A stretch of 53,610 nt of DNA. It comes from an uncultured delta proteobacterium. GTDB lineage: Bacteria; Myxococcota_A; Polyangia; Polyangiales; Polyangiaceae. The position numbers and the translations under genes are program-made. Under the pieces are notes generated by a model. It worked only from the letters and a program-made list of their open reading frames with translations, made no database searches and had not been told where the DNA came from. The DNA lies in NCBI GenBank assembly GCA_903892415.1, contig CAITIQ010000293.1, forward strand, positions 1-53,610. The letters are read 5' to 3'. Shown in pieces: positions 1 to 8,406 of this stretch (the stretch's first letter is position 1; each line of letters starts with the position of its first letter).

Positions 1-639
1 CGCATGCTTTCGGAGTTGCTGGCCGAGGGCCGCGTCGAGCCCGACGAGCAAAGCGAGGTGTTCAGCGCGCTCAATCATGAGGCCAAGCGCATGAGCGAGA
101 CGGTGGAGCGCTTCATGATCTACGCGCGCACCGATAAGGGCGTACTCAGCGCGCGGCTCGAACAAGCGGAGCTTGCGGCATTGGTTCGCCGCGTGGCTGC
201 GGCCTTTGAACGCCGGCATACAGGCGTCACGTTGAAGCTCGAGCTTCCGGAGCAGCTCGAGGCGCTTGTCGATGCTGCGCTGCTCGAGACGGCGCTCGAG
301 AATCTACTCGAGAACGCGCAAAAGTACGGGGCCACGCCGCAGGGTTTCGAGCTCACGCTCAGCGCGGATACGAAGCTGATTTTGCTCAGCGTGCGCGACT
401 TTGGGCCGGGTGTGGCCCCGGCTGCGCGAGAGCGTATTTTCCGCGCCTTTGAGCGGGGGGATGCACGTCTTTCCAAGGCCACCTCGGGCACCGGCCTCGG
501 GCTCTTTTTGGTGCGAGCCATCGCCCAGGCCCACGGTGGTGAGGTGAAGCTGCTGCCGAAGCAGCCAGGCTGCAGCTTCGAACTTCGGCTTCCGCGGCAG
601 AACGCACAACCAGCAGCAGGAGAGGAGAGCGCCCCATGA
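1..639 (+). CDS. Sensor histidine kinase, C-terminal part (5' end outside window)
   Basis: The reading frame is open from base 1, so the gene begins upstream and only the last 212 residues are seen. The visible part holds the second helix of a HisKA dimerisation domain, then a HATPase_c domain. That domain has an N box (NLLENAQKYG), a G1 box (DFGPGV), an F-box-like stretch (RIFRAFERGD) and a G2 box (SGTGLGLFLVRAIAQAHGG). The phospho-accepting His lies upstream of the window. The stop codon overlaps the start of the response regulator (ATGA at 636-639), so the two form a cognate, translationally coupled pair. The sensor domain and signal are unknown. Confidence 0.93.
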   Translation, partial: RMLSELLAEGRVEPDEQSEVFSALNHEAKRMSETVERFMIYARTDKGVLSARLEQAELAALVRRVAAAFERRHTGVTLKLELPEQLEALVDAALLETALENLLENAQKYGATPQGFELTLSADTKLILLSVRDFGPGVAPAARERIFRAFERGDARLSKATSGTGLGLFLVRAIAQAHGGEVKLLPKQPGCSFELRLPRQNAQPAAGEESAP

Positions 640-1346
640 CCAACACGGTGCGCGCACGCCAAGAGCGTGTGCTCGTAATCGAGGACGACCCGACGCTGCG
701 GCTCGGTCTGGTGAAGACGTTGCGTTCGGCGGGCTTCGACGTGACCACCGCCAAAGACGGTCTCGAGGGCCAAACCATCGCTCAGAACGATCGCTTCGAC
801 CTGGTGCTCGTCGACGTGATGTTGCCGGTGAAGAACGGCTTCGAAGTGTGCGAGGAGTTGCGCAAGTCCGACGCGGATCTTGCGATCATCATGCTAACCG
901 CCAAAGGCGAGGAGGAAGATCGCGTGCGCGGTCTTCGGCTTGGCGCTGACGACTACGTGACCAAGCCGTTCGGCGTAGCCGAGCTATTGGCTCGCATCGA
1001 CGCCCTGCTGCGTCGGCCGAGACGCCGCGAGCAGGCTGCGACGCTGGTAAAGATTGGCGCGGTGAAGCTCGACTTCAAGTCGCTGCGTGCGGACAAAGCG
1101 GGCGAGGCTGTGGAGCTCACCGCGCAGGAGTTCAAGCTGGTGCGCTTCTTCCTCGATCACGAAGATACGATGCTCACGCGGCAGCGCATCTTGGACGGCG
1201 TTTGGGGCGCCGACTACTTCGGCACTGAGCGCACTGTGGACAACTTCGTCACGCGTTTGCGCTCGAAGTTCGAGGACGATCCGAAGAAGCCGCGCTTCTT
1301 CGTCACTATGCGCGGCGGCGGGTATCGCTTCTCGCGGGGGCGGTGA
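636..1346 (+). CDS. OmpR/PhoB-type response regulator
   Basis: 236-residue DNA-binding response regulator. The receiver domain (about 10-125) has the acidic pair D17-D18, the phospho-acceptor D60 in the VDVMLP context, T88 and K110 (TKPF). The C-terminal winged helix (about 140-234) ends in the usual RGGGYRF hairpin, with a recognition helix containing RTVDNFVTRLRSKFE. It starts inside the stop codon of the kinase gene, so it should be phosphorylated by that kinase and act as a transcription factor. Target genes cannot be told from the sequence; the lipoprotein gene 96 bases downstream is in the same orientation and may be in the same transcript. Confidence 0.96.
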   Translation: MTNTVRARQERVLVIEDDPTLRLGLVKTLRSAGFDVTTAKDGLEGQTIAQNDRFDLVLVDVMLPVKNGFEVCEELRKSDADLAIIMLTAKGEEEDRVRGLRLGADDYVTKPFGVAELLARIDALLRRPRRREQAATLVKIGAVKLDFKSLRADKAGEAVELTAQEFKLVRFFLDHEDTMLTRQRILDGVWGADYFGTERTVDNFVTRLRSKFEDDPKKPRFFVTMRGGGYRFSRGR

Positions 1347-1406
1347 CAATACCGTGACGCAGGCAAGACAAGGCGAATACCAGCGCAACCTAAGGTTCTT
1401 CTTGCA

Positions 1407-1422
1407 GGCCGACACCTCGGCC
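1407..1422 (+). promoter_or_regulatory. Hairpin in leader of the AgmX-tail lipoprotein gene
   Basis: Perfect 6-bp stem GGCCGA / TCGGCC with a CACC loop, ending six bases before the AGGAGG ribosome-binding site at 1429. There is no T-run after it, so it does not look like a terminator. It could stabilise the mRNA or limit access to the ribosome-binding site; that role is inference. Confidence 0.35.
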
Positions 1423-1442
1423 CAATGCAGGAGGACCCAATC

Positions 1443-2714
1443 ATGAACGCATCAAGCTCGTCTCTCTCGATCGCTTCGTTGTTGTTGCTCGCAGGCGTCG
1501 GCTGTGAGCCCGCGCGCGAGGTCGACCCGTTCGAGCGAAGTGACAATACAGAGAGCGCTGAGCCGCTGGCGACCCAGCCCGCCGATGACCTCGCGCTGCA
1601 AATCGAGCAGACCGCGCGCGACGTTGAACGAGGCAAGAATCTGGACAAGTCGGTGGACCAGCTCGAGGGGTTGCTCGAGCAGAAGGGCCTGAGCGACGAG
1701 CGCAAAGACGAGCTGCGTCTGTTGCTGAGCCGGGCCTACGAAGCGCAGGGCGACGCAGAGAGCGCGATCGAGGTGGTGGAGCAGCTGCTGCGGGAAGGCG
1801 CCTCACGCGAGCGCTCGCCGATGCGCGAGGCCGCCGAGAAGCGACTGCGCTTTTTGCTCACCGGCTCGGAGGAGGAGAAGGGCGTGCGACTGCCGGCGCT
1901 GGTTGCGCCGCCGCCCATCGCTACGGCGATGGCGAACTTCTTCAAGCCCGATGCGGAGAATCAGATCCGCGTGGACGTGCTTGTGTTTGGGCATCGTCGC
2001 GGCACGAGCCACGGCATCTTCGATATCGCCGAGGCCAAACGTCGCGAGCTCGAACAGTCGCTCAACTCCAAGATCAACGTCGGGCAATCGATCTCGAGCA
2101 CCGGCAGCTGGGTGGGGCTGCCCAAAGCCTTGGGTGACGCCGGTGACGATATGCCGCGCGCCGATCGCTCGTTGCTCGTCTTCTACTACGACCTGGCCGA
2201 TCTGAAGGTACCAGCGCGCTACAACGAATACCTGCCGATGCCCAGCGAGGAGATCGCCAAGATCCTCGAGCAAGGGGACGGTTTGGTGGTGGCCAAAGAG
2301 CGCAAGAACGCCAAGCCGACGATCGTGATCGCGGCCCCGCGGGAGGCTCAACTCGACGCAGTGGAGGCAGCCTTCGCCGAGCTGCGTGAGCTGCCCTTCG
2401 AGCCGACGCGGATCAAGCTGGAGAGCAAGCTAATGCCGCAAGAGATTCAGGCGGGCATCCGCGCCTCGCGCAAGGCCATGCAAGCCTGCTACGAGACGGC
2501 GCTGGCGAGCGCGCCGACGCTCGCGGGTGACGTCACCATCGAGTTCACGATCGAGAACGACGGCTCGGTGTCGCGGCCTGGGGTGGGAAGTGGCGCCACA
2601 TTGACCGACTCTCGCTTCACCAGCTGCTTGCTCGAGACCTTCAGCAAGGTGTCCTATCCTCGATTCGAAGGCCAAACGATCAAGGTGCGCTACCCCTTGT
2701 CCTTCAGCCCGTGA
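1443..2714 (+). CDS. Lipoprotein with AgmX/PglI-like C-terminal domain
   Basis: 423 residues. The ATG at 1443 is chosen over the in-frame ATG at 1425 because AGGAGG (1429-1434) sits 8 bases before it. The N-terminus is a signal peptide with a weak lipobox ending GVGC. Residues 40-130 are acidic, helical and TPR-like. The C-terminal ~85 residues match the pattern of the myxobacterial AgmX/PglI tail: two cysteines (MQACYETAL and FTSCLLETF), an intervening beta-rich segment with NDGSV, and a final VRYPLSFSP. Proteins with this tail are linked in myxobacteria to gliding/adhesion complexes and to many envelope lipoproteins. The exact role here is unknown. Its last 25 bases overlap the convergent gene on the other strand. 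Confidence 0.8.
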   Translation: MNASSSSLSIASLLLLAGVGCEPAREVDPFERSDNTESAEPLATQPADDLALQIEQTARDVERGKNLDKSVDQLEGLLEQKGLSDERKDELRLLLSRAYEAQGDAESAIEVVEQLLREGASRERSPMREAAEKRLRFLLTGSEEEKGVRLPALVAPPPIATAMANFFKPDAENQIRVDVLVFGHRRGTSHGIFDIAEAKRRELEQSLNSKINVGQSISSTGSWVGLPKALGDAGDDMPRADRSLLVFYYDLADLKVPARYNEYLPMPSEEIAKILEQGDGLVVAKERKNAKPTIVIAAPREAQLDAVEAAFAELRELPFEPTRIKLESKLMPQEIQAGIRASRKAMQACYETALASAPTLAGDVTIEFTIENDGSVSRPGVGSGATLTDSRFTSCLLETFSKVSYPRFEGQTIKVRYPLSFSP

Positions 2715-3244
2715 GCGCGAGACTCCTGCTCTAGCTCGAGGAAGAGGCTCGTCGCACGATCGAGGTCAGTTAACTCGTCGTGCCTCTGGCTTTCAGCGAG
2801 CAGCTTGTGCAGAACCTTGCGCGCAGCAACCTCGCCGCTCGAGGGCTGCGCGTTTGGCAGAGGCTCGCGCAAACGCCGATGGCAACTGAGTACGTAATTC
2901 TTCGGTACGCCGAGCAAGGAGCTGAGCAGCTCGAGGGCTTGCTCCGCCTGTTCGACGCGCGAGCTCGCTGGCATCGGCTCGGGAAGCGGCGTCGTCTCGA
3001 GCCCGAAGGAGCGTAGCCCCGTGCGACACTCCTCCTCGCCGACCTCCCCAGCGAGCCGCCCGAGCACTACGTCATGCAGTCGAACAACGAGCTCGTCGCT
3101 ACGGCGGTCGAGCTGGCGTTGACGCTCCGCAAGCACCTCGAGCAGCGCGGCAGGCGGGTGCTCATGCTCGCCACGCAGCCAGCCGCTCGACGCAGTGAGC
3201 AGATGAGTGACCGCTTGCAAGAGCGTGCGGGAGCGGTCGTTCAT
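2690..3244 (-). CDS. Conserved-looking hypothetical protein coupled to thioredoxin lipoprotein
   Basis: 184 residues, charged and mostly helical, with no signal peptide or membrane segment; I do not recognise the family. Its ATG overlaps the stop codon of the upstream thioredoxin/TPR lipoprotein gene (ATGA at 3241-3244). This argues that it is a real, translationally coupled gene. It runs past the stop of the convergent plus-strand lipoprotein gene by 25 bases, an overlap that could make the two transcripts interfere. The central SLLGVPKNYVLSCHRRLREPLP might be a short helix-turn-helix-like or protein-binding segment, but this is a guess. Confidence 0.6.
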   Translation of the reverse strand: MNDRSRTLLQAVTHLLTASSGWLRGEHEHPPAALLEVLAERQRQLDRRSDELVVRLHDVVLGRLAGEVGEEECRTGLRSFGLETTPLPEPMPASSRVEQAEQALELLSSLLGVPKNYVLSCHRRLREPLPNAQPSSGEVAARKVLHKLLAESQRHDELTDLDRATSLFLELEQESRAHGLKDKG

Positions 3245-4671
3245 TGCGGTACCGCGGCGAGCAGCTTCTTGGCTGAGGCCAAGCGCTCCCGTGTATCGGC
3301 CTCACGCGCGAGGTCCCGCTGCCCTGCAGGTAACCGCTCGAAGCCGTTCAGTGCGCCTTGGTAGTGCAAGGCCGCGGCCTTGAGATCGCCTAGCTGGAGG
3401 TAGGCGTCCGCGAGCCTCGCTTTGTAAATCCACTTGGGAGCACCGTACGCAAGCTCGGCCGCGCGCGCGAGGACGGGTTGAGCTTCGCTCGCTCGCGATT
3501 GGCTGAGGAGTTGCGTTCCCAAGCGACCTTGGACCTCGTATTGCTGCGGCAATTCGCGGGCGCGAGTCGTCAACAGCTCGAGCGCCTGCTCGGCTCGATC
3601 GAGCGCCAACAGCGCCTTTACGCGGGCTGGATCGTAGGCCGATGCGGAAAGCGCGTCGGCAGCGCGCGCGGCTGCTTGCTCGAGGATATCGAGCCGCGCG
3701 AGTTGCAGCTCGCGCGCCCGCGCCGCGTTGCCACGCTCCGACTCGATCCAGGCGGCCAGCGCAAAGCTTTCAGCGCGCTCGTGCGCCGAGAAGCTCGCGC
3801 TCGGCTGCTTCAGCATCGGCTCGCACACGCTCAGCGCGAGATCGAGCGCAGGCCGGCGAGCCGCATCGCTCTCGGGGAGCGACGTCGCGCAGGCGACCAT
3901 CGATTGCAGCAGCGCGAGCCGCAGCGTGGCCTCGGGAACGCTTAGGTAGCTGCCGGCCAACGCGACACAGCGCCCCGGCTCTCCGGCAGCGAGCGCCGTA
4001 TCGAGGGCGGCCAACATCGCCTCGCCCTTCGCGCCCGAGTTGGCGTCGGCCGCTTCCGCCTCGAACAGCTTGCTCGCCGCGATAAACCGCTCTTGTTTGC
4101 GAGCCTCGCGGGCTTGCTCCAAACGCACACGGCTTGCGCTCGGGGCCTGCATCGTCGTGCGCGCCGAGGCGAGCAGCTCGGTCACGTCTTCACGGGCGAT
4201 GAAGCCGGTCCGCTGCGCGACGACGTTCAGCGTTTGGGGATCGAGCACCATCAGGTTGGGCAAGGAGAAGACCCCGTAGCGTTCGGTGAAGCTGGCCGAG
4301 CTCTCCAGATCCACGTCCAGTTCGTAAAGGACCGCCTGCGTCGAGAGCTCCTGCCGGAACGAAGGCACGAGCACATTGGATCGAAAGGCCGTGCAGGGTG
4401 CGCACCAGGCCGCCCAAAGGTCGACGAGCAGCGGCAAGCCGAGCTTTCGCGCCTGCGCCGCCGCAGCCTCGAGGCTTGGGGCGGACTCGAAGGACTGCGG
4501 CGCGTGCATGGGGAGGCTGCTGGCGGCGCTTGGAGCGAGGCCGGCGCTTGGGGCAAGGCCGCCGCTGCTCAGAGCGAGGCTGGCGCCCTCGCTGGGCGCC
4601 GCCGACGGTGCGAGTTGCTGACCTTCCGAACAGGCCGCAAGTGCGAGCATGAGCCACGGCCAACGCGTCAC
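3241..4671 (-). CDS. Thioredoxin-fold lipoprotein with TPR-like C-terminus
   Basis: 476 residues from a GTG start at 4671. This start gives a short classical lipoprotein signal (VTRWPWLMLALAAC, Cys 14), whereas the longer frame would begin at TTG. After an Ala/Ser-rich linker comes a thioredoxin domain with the redox motif WCAPC (Cys 90 and Cys 93), followed by a cis-Pro-like SLPNLMVLD. It resembles the C-terminal domain of DsbD or DUF255/thioredoxin_7 proteins. The remaining ~300 residues are Ala-rich helical repeats of TPR type. The role is probably periplasmic disulfide reduction or exchange while tethered to a membrane, with the repeats binding a partner. It is divergent from the DUF4349 gene (65 bp gap) and followed by a coupled unknown gene. 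Confidence 0.82.
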   Translation of the reverse strand: MTRWPWLMLALAACSEGQQLAPSAAPSEGASLALSSGGLAPSAGLAPSAASSLPMHAPQSFESAPSLEAAAAQARKLGLPLLVDLWAAWCAPCTAFRSNVLVPSFRQELSTQAVLYELDVDLESSASFTERYGVFSLPNLMVLDPQTLNVVAQRTGFIAREDVTELLASARTTMQAPSASRVRLEQAREARKQERFIAASKLFEAEAADANSGAKGEAMLAALDTALAAGEPGRCVALAGSYLSVPEATLRLALLQSMVACATSLPESDAARRPALDLALSVCEPMLKQPSASFSAHERAESFALAAWIESERGNAARARELQLARLDILEQAAARAADALSASAYDPARVKALLALDRAEQALELLTTRARELPQQYEVQGRLGTQLLSQSRASEAQPVLARAAELAYGAPKWIYKARLADAYLQLGDLKAAALHYQGALNGFERLPAGQRDLAREADTRERLASAKKLLAAVPQ

Positions 4672-4736
4672 TGGCCCATCAAAGCAGATTGCGATCTTTT
4701 TCTGTAAGAAAGCCAAGCGCCGGGCGTTGAGCCGCT

Positions 4737-5570
4737 ATGAACGTGCCACATCGCCTGCTCACGGTCGCTCTCGTCGCTCTATCGCTCTCCGCCTGCAGGG
4801 ACCGCAGTGAGGCCCCATCCAAAGCAGATGCGGCCACGGGAGCGCCCGCCGCTGCCAAGGGCGCAGCCCCGATCGCGCCAGGGGCGCTGAATCGAGCCAT
4901 GCGCATCAGCGTGAACCTGGCGCTGGTCGCGAAGGACGTGGATGCTTCGGCCGAGCAGGTGCGCACGGCGGTCAATGAGGCGGGTGGTTACGTCAGTCAG
5001 TCCCAGCTCGCCGGCGAGCAAGACAGTCGCAGTGCCACCCTCCAGGCCAAGGTCCCCGCCGACCAACTCGCTGCGTTCCGTCAGAGCCTGCGCGGCTTCG
5101 GTACGGTGGCCCAGGAGTCGGAGAAGGCTGAGGACGTGACCGAGCAGCAGGCCGACATCAAAGCACGCGTTCGCAACGCCAAGGCCCAAGAGAAGCGGCT
5201 GCTCGAGCTGCTCTCGGATCGCACCGGCAACCTGGCCGACGTACTCACGGCGGAGAAGTCGCTAGCGGAGATTCGCGAGACAATCGAACGGCTCGAGGCG
5301 CAAGAGACCACGCTAGACAAGCAGATTGCCTTTGCCACGCTGGATATTCGCATCAGCAGCGACCGCAATGAACTCGCCCTCTCGCCCGGCGAGCGCATCT
5401 CGAGCGCCTTCGGCAAAGGCTTCACGGTGGCCGGCGAGATGCTTGTCGTGTTCGGGGTGATCCTGGTGGGCGCTGCTCCCAGCCTGGTGATGTTGGGGGC
5501 GTTGGCGTACGCCGGCTATCGCTTGATTCGGCTGTTTCGCGGCCGGAAAGCTGCGCCCGTACGCGGCTGA
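4737..5570 (+). CDS. DUF4349-family lipoprotein
   Basis: 277 residues, ATG start. The signal peptide ends in a clear lipobox (LSAC, Cys 20). An Ala/Pro-rich linker leads into a domain typical of DUF4349: a beta strand with an N-terminal alpha/beta unit (GGYVSQSQ), a long coiled-coil segment (about 120-190, rich in Glu, Lys and Arg), a LDIRIS strand, and a C-terminal transmembrane helix (about 228-262) followed by basic residues. This topology puts the globular part outside the cytoplasmic membrane with two anchors, lipid and helix. The biochemical function of the family is not known; some members are near envelope-stress genes. Confidence 0.85.
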   Translation: MNVPHRLLTVALVALSLSACRDRSEAPSKADAATGAPAAAKGAAPIAPGALNRAMRISVNLALVAKDVDASAEQVRTAVNEAGGYVSQSQLAGEQDSRSATLQAKVPADQLAAFRQSLRGFGTVAQESEKAEDVTEQQADIKARVRNAKAQEKRLLELLSDRTGNLADVLTAEKSLAEIRETIERLEAQETTLDKQIAFATLDIRISSDRNELALSPGERISSAFGKGFTVAGEMLVVFGVILVGAAPSLVMLGALAYAGYRLIRLFRGRKAAPVRG

Positions 5571-5588
5571 CAGCAGTACCCTTAGGCG

Positions 5589-6542
5589 GTGGGTCAGCTC
5601 GATCTGTTCGCCAAACCCGAGGCCAAGCCTGCGGTCGATGATGAGGTGCTGCGAACCGTCGCCTCGCGCATTCCGGCGCATGTTCGGCTCGGTACCTCCA
5701 GTTGGACGTTCGCGGGTTGGAAGGGTCTCATCTACCGTCGCGAATACGAGAGCACGCAGCACTTCAACCGCGAGGCCTTGAGCGAGTACGCCGAACACCC
5801 GCTGTTTCGCACCGTGGGGGTGGACCGAGCCTTCTACCAACCCGTGCCGGAGGAGGAGCTCGTGGCCTACGCCGCGCAGGTTCCTGCGGAGTTTCGCTTC
5901 GTGCAGAAGGTGTGGGCGCGCGTTGCATCGCCGCTCGTGGATCTGATGATGTGCGGAGAGCGAAAGTCGCTGCCCAACTCCGACTTCTTGAACCCTGAGA
6001 TCTTTCTCCAAACGCAGGTCGAGCCATCGCTTCGCGCGCTCGGGCCCAAGCTTGGGCCGTTCGTGCTCGAGATTTCGCCTTCGCGCGGCCATCTCGCACG
6101 CGAGACGTTCGAGCCGAAGCTGCTTCACTTTCTCGCGGCGCTGCCGCGCGATCTTCAGATCGCTGTGGAGCTGCGCGAGGCGACGTTGCTCACCCAGCGC
6201 TACTTCGCCGTGCTCGCGGAGACCGGCGCCGTGCATTGCCTCAACGTCTGGACAAACATGCCCTCGTTGCGCCGTCAGCTGCAGCATCCACGCACGACGG
6301 ACGGCAGCTTTGCGCTCGCGCGACTGCTACTGCCGCAAGGTCGGCAGTACCAAGCAATGAAAGAGCGCTTTGCGCCGTTCGACCGCATCGTTGAACCAGC
6401 GCATGAGGTGCGCGCGCACGTGCTCGAGTTGATCGAGCGCACGCGAGCCCGCGGCACCGAGACCTACATCATCGTCAACAACAAGCTCGAGGGCTCGAGC
6501 CCGCTCACCGTACGGGCGCTGGCCGAGCGCATGGGCAGCTGA
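5589..6542 (+). CDS. DUF72-family protein
   Basis: 317 residues from a GTG at 5589, only 18 bases after the preceding stop, so probably co-transcribed. It shows the DUF72 hallmarks: LGTSSWTFAGWKG near the N-terminus, YRREYESTQHFNREALSEYA, TVGVDRAFYQP, FRFVQKVWA, and a C-terminal YIIVNNKLEGSSPLT. The family adopts a TIM-barrel fold like sugar-phosphate isomerases or endonuclease IV, but no reaction has been firmly assigned. It has no signal peptide and is cytoplasmic. Confidence 0.9.
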   Translation: MGQLDLFAKPEAKPAVDDEVLRTVASRIPAHVRLGTSSWTFAGWKGLIYRREYESTQHFNREALSEYAEHPLFRTVGVDRAFYQPVPEEELVAYAAQVPAEFRFVQKVWARVASPLVDLMMCGERKSLPNSDFLNPEIFLQTQVEPSLRALGPKLGPFVLEISPSRGHLARETFEPKLLHFLAALPRDLQIAVELREATLLTQRYFAVLAETGAVHCLNVWTNMPSLRRQLQHPRTTDGSFALARLLLPQGRQYQAMKERFAPFDRIVEPAHEVRAHVLELIERTRARGTETYIIVNNKLEGSSPLTVRALAERMGS

Positions 6543-6551
6543 GTTCGAACT

Positions 6552-7121
6552 TCAGAACTCGAAGCGCAGCGGGTCGCTCGTGGCAGCACGCACCAGCTCG
6601 ACCTCGGTGCCACTGGTTGCGACGAGAGCGATGCCCACGACAAGACTCGCGAGACCGGTACCGAGCGTAGTGCCTCCCGCGCCCAAGCGCGCCGAGGAGC
6701 TCGTTTCATCAAACAGATCGAGCGTCAGTACCGTGCTGCCAATCACCGAGCCGACCGCTCCGAGCGTGAGCACGGTAATGCCCGCGTAGCGTTGCGCGAG
6801 GCTGCCTGGGTCCACCAACACCTGCGTTGGGGCGGCGGCGTCGAAGCTGAAAGAGCCGGAGCGTGGGATGTTGGGACCATCTACGAAAAACAGCTGTTCT
6901 GGGCGCAGCTCCACCGCCTCGTCGCAAGGCGCTGTACACACGTAAGTTGGAGCCGACCGCACTCGCCCGTCGGCAGAGAGCGAGCGCAAAAGCTCAACCT
7001 CGGGCGCGGCTCCGAGGTGAACCTCAGCCGTGGGAGCGAGAGAACCGTCCTCTGCGGCGGACGGCTCAGCCGCGATCACGGTCGAAGGAACAGCTAGGGC
7101 AAGAAGCAAAAGGAAGCGCAC
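6552..7121 (-). CDS. Exported small membrane protein of unknown function
   Basis: 189 residues from a GTG at 7121. A cleavable signal peptide ends near VIAA/EP. The middle holds two cysteines close together (YVCTAPCDEAVEL), probably a disulfide. Two hydrophobic Gly-rich segments follow (about 113-137 and 147-170), typical of membrane-spanning helices. Similar short proteins with a PEGA-like beta segment (VDGPNIPRSGSFSFD) plus two helices are common in Polyangia, but I cannot name this one. It converges on the DUF72 gene with 9 bases between stops. Confidence 0.7.
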   Translation of the reverse strand: MRFLLLLALAVPSTVIAAEPSAAEDGSLAPTAEVHLGAAPEVELLRSLSADGRVRSAPTYVCTAPCDEAVELRPEQLFFVDGPNIPRSGSFSFDAAAPTQVLVDPGSLAQRYAGITVLTLGAVGSVIGSTVLTLDLFDETSSSARLGAGGTTLGTGLASLVVGIALVATSGTEVELVRAATSDPLRFEF

Positions 7122-7212
7122 GGAGGGCCTTCAGCAAGACGAAGACCATGCGACATTTGCCGCGCGTTTTGTGATCGAGCAACGCGCGGGGTCTGGCGAG
7201 CCTGTCATGCTC

Positions 7213-7230
7213 GCCGCGGTGCAGCGCGGC
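7213..7230. terminator. Hairpin downstream of LysR gene, no T-run
   Basis: Inverted repeat GCCGCG / CGCGGC with a 6-base loop, 9 bases beyond the stop codon of the minus-strand LysR gene. On the minus strand no T-tract follows, so it may only slow polymerase or protect an mRNA end. Confidence 0.3.
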
Positions 7231-7238
7231 GCTTTGAA

Positions 7239-8231
7239 TCAGCCTGCTGCGGCCTTCTTCTTGGTTGGCCTTCGGCTGCTTTCGAGACCGCACTCGTCAG
7301 CTTGAGGCTCTGCGAACTTGAGATGCTCAATCAAGAAGTCACGTAGCAAGGTGACCCTTTGCGGTAGCAGACGCGAGCTCGGGTAGACGAGGTGCATGCT
7401 GCCGAGCGGGCCTTCATACTCTGGCAACACTCGCACGAGCTGTGAGGAGTCGCAGGGCAATGCTGCGGCCGGGACGAACGCGATCCCCACACCTGCGACG
7501 CAAGCTCCCATCACGAACGAGAAGTCGCTGCCGGACAATTGACCGCGTACGTCGACCTTCTCCTCACCGTTGGGTCCGGTGAGCTTCCACTCTGTTCGAC
7601 CGTTTTTGGCGCGGAACAGAATGCATTCGTGTTCGGTTAGCTCGGCCAGCGTCTTCGGTGCGGAACGCCGCTTCAAGTAGTCGCGGTGAGCGACCAAAAT
7701 GAAGGGCATGCCTCCGAGCTTGCGCGCGACCAACGTCGAATCTTGGAGACGTCCAGCGCGAACCGCCAAGTCGAACCCCTCGGCCACGAGGTCCACCATG
7801 CGGTTGCTCGAATCCACGTCCACGCGCACTTCCGGGTATTGCCGCACGAATTCAGCCAGCGCCCGCACGACTGGACCTGCACCTGCGTCCGGCGGAACGG
7901 TGATGCGCACGACACCGGAGGGCGAGCCCGAGGACGTTGAGGCCTCGTTCTTCGCTTCTTCAAGCTCGGAAAGCGCGCGCGACGCACGCTCGAAGTAACG
8001 CTGCCCGACCTCGGTGAGGTGGAAGCTGCGCGTGGTGCGATGGATCAGCCGCACTCCCAGCGTGGCCTCCAGCCGCGCCACCCGCCGCGAGACTCCGGAC
8101 TTGGGCACACCCAGCCGCTCCGCTGCCCGGGTGAACCCCTGCGCGTGAACCACGGCCACAAAGGCCTCGACCTCGTTGAGCTCGGCAGCAAAAGCCGTCG
8201 GGTCTTGCGATTGCGTCTTCACCGGCTGCAT
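7239..8231 (-). CDS. LysR-family transcriptional regulator
   Basis: 330 residues, ATG start. The N-terminal winged helix-turn-helix (about 19-78) carries the LysR pattern: VEAFVAVVHAQGFTRAAERLG, VPKSGVSRRVARLEATLG and RLIHRTTRSFHLTEVG. The rest is the periplasmic-binding-protein-like effector domain, with VRITVPPDAG and the two lobes including GFDLAVRAG. It resembles the AaeR/DmlR-type subgroup. The Lys/Arg-rich tail (RRPTKKKAAAG) is unusual and may aid DNA binding. It lies alone downstream of the ATP synthase terminator, in the same direction. No divergent target is next to it, so the regulated genes are unknown. Confidence 0.93.
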   Translation of the reverse strand: MQPVKTQSQDPTAFAAELNEVEAFVAVVHAQGFTRAAERLGVPKSGVSRRVARLEATLGVRLIHRTTRSFHLTEVGQRYFERASRALSELEEAKNEASTSSGSPSGVVRITVPPDAGAGPVVRALAEFVRQYPEVRVDVDSSNRMVDLVAEGFDLAVRAGRLQDSTLVARKLGGMPFILVAHRDYLKRRSAPKTLAELTEHECILFRAKNGRTEWKLTGPNGEEKVDVRGQLSGSDFSFVMGACVAGVGIAFVPAAALPCDSSQLVRVLPEYEGPLGSMHLVYPSSRLLPQRVTLLRDFLIEHLKFAEPQADECGLESSRRPTKKKAAAG

Positions 8232-8331
8232 CTTGCTCGCTTTGGGAAACGCAGCAAGGGTTCACGCGCCCAGACAACGTTACGCAACACTTGACCGCGA
8301 ACGACCGTGCAGCGGTGACGAGGCCATAAAT

Positions 8332-8368
8332 GAAAAAGGGCGCGGTCCCCGTTTCCGAGAACCGCGCC
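8332..8368 (-). terminator. Rho-independent terminator of the atpB-atpE transcript
   Basis: Read on the minus strand, a perfect 8-bp stem GGCGCGGT / ACCGCGCC (8339-8346 with 8361-8368) is followed by CCTTTTTC. It lies 39 bases past the atpE stop and just before the LysR promoter region, separating the two units. Confidence 0.85.
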
Positions 8369-8379
8369 AAAGACGATGA

Positions 8380-8400
8380 CGGAGAGCGTGAAGCTCTCCG
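8380..8400 (-). promoter_or_regulatory. First hairpin after the atpE stop
   Basis: Perfect 8-bp stem CGGAGAGC / GCTCTCCG with a 5-base loop, beginning 7 bases after the atpE stop. It is followed by the true terminator hairpin rather than by a T-run. The pair of stems would protect the abundant atpE mRNA from 3' exonucleases. Confidence 0.6.
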
Positions 8401-8406
8401 ACGTTC

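Noticed and set aside
5313..6287. 324-codon minus-strand frame opposite DUF4349 and DUF72 genes
   Set aside because: It covers parts of two well-supported genes and has no recognisable motif.
6541..6560. Inverted repeat GAGTTC / GAACTC between DUF72 and the small membrane protein gene
   Set aside because: It lies partly inside the coding end of the minus-strand gene, has an 8-base loop and no T-run, so it is not convincing as a terminator.
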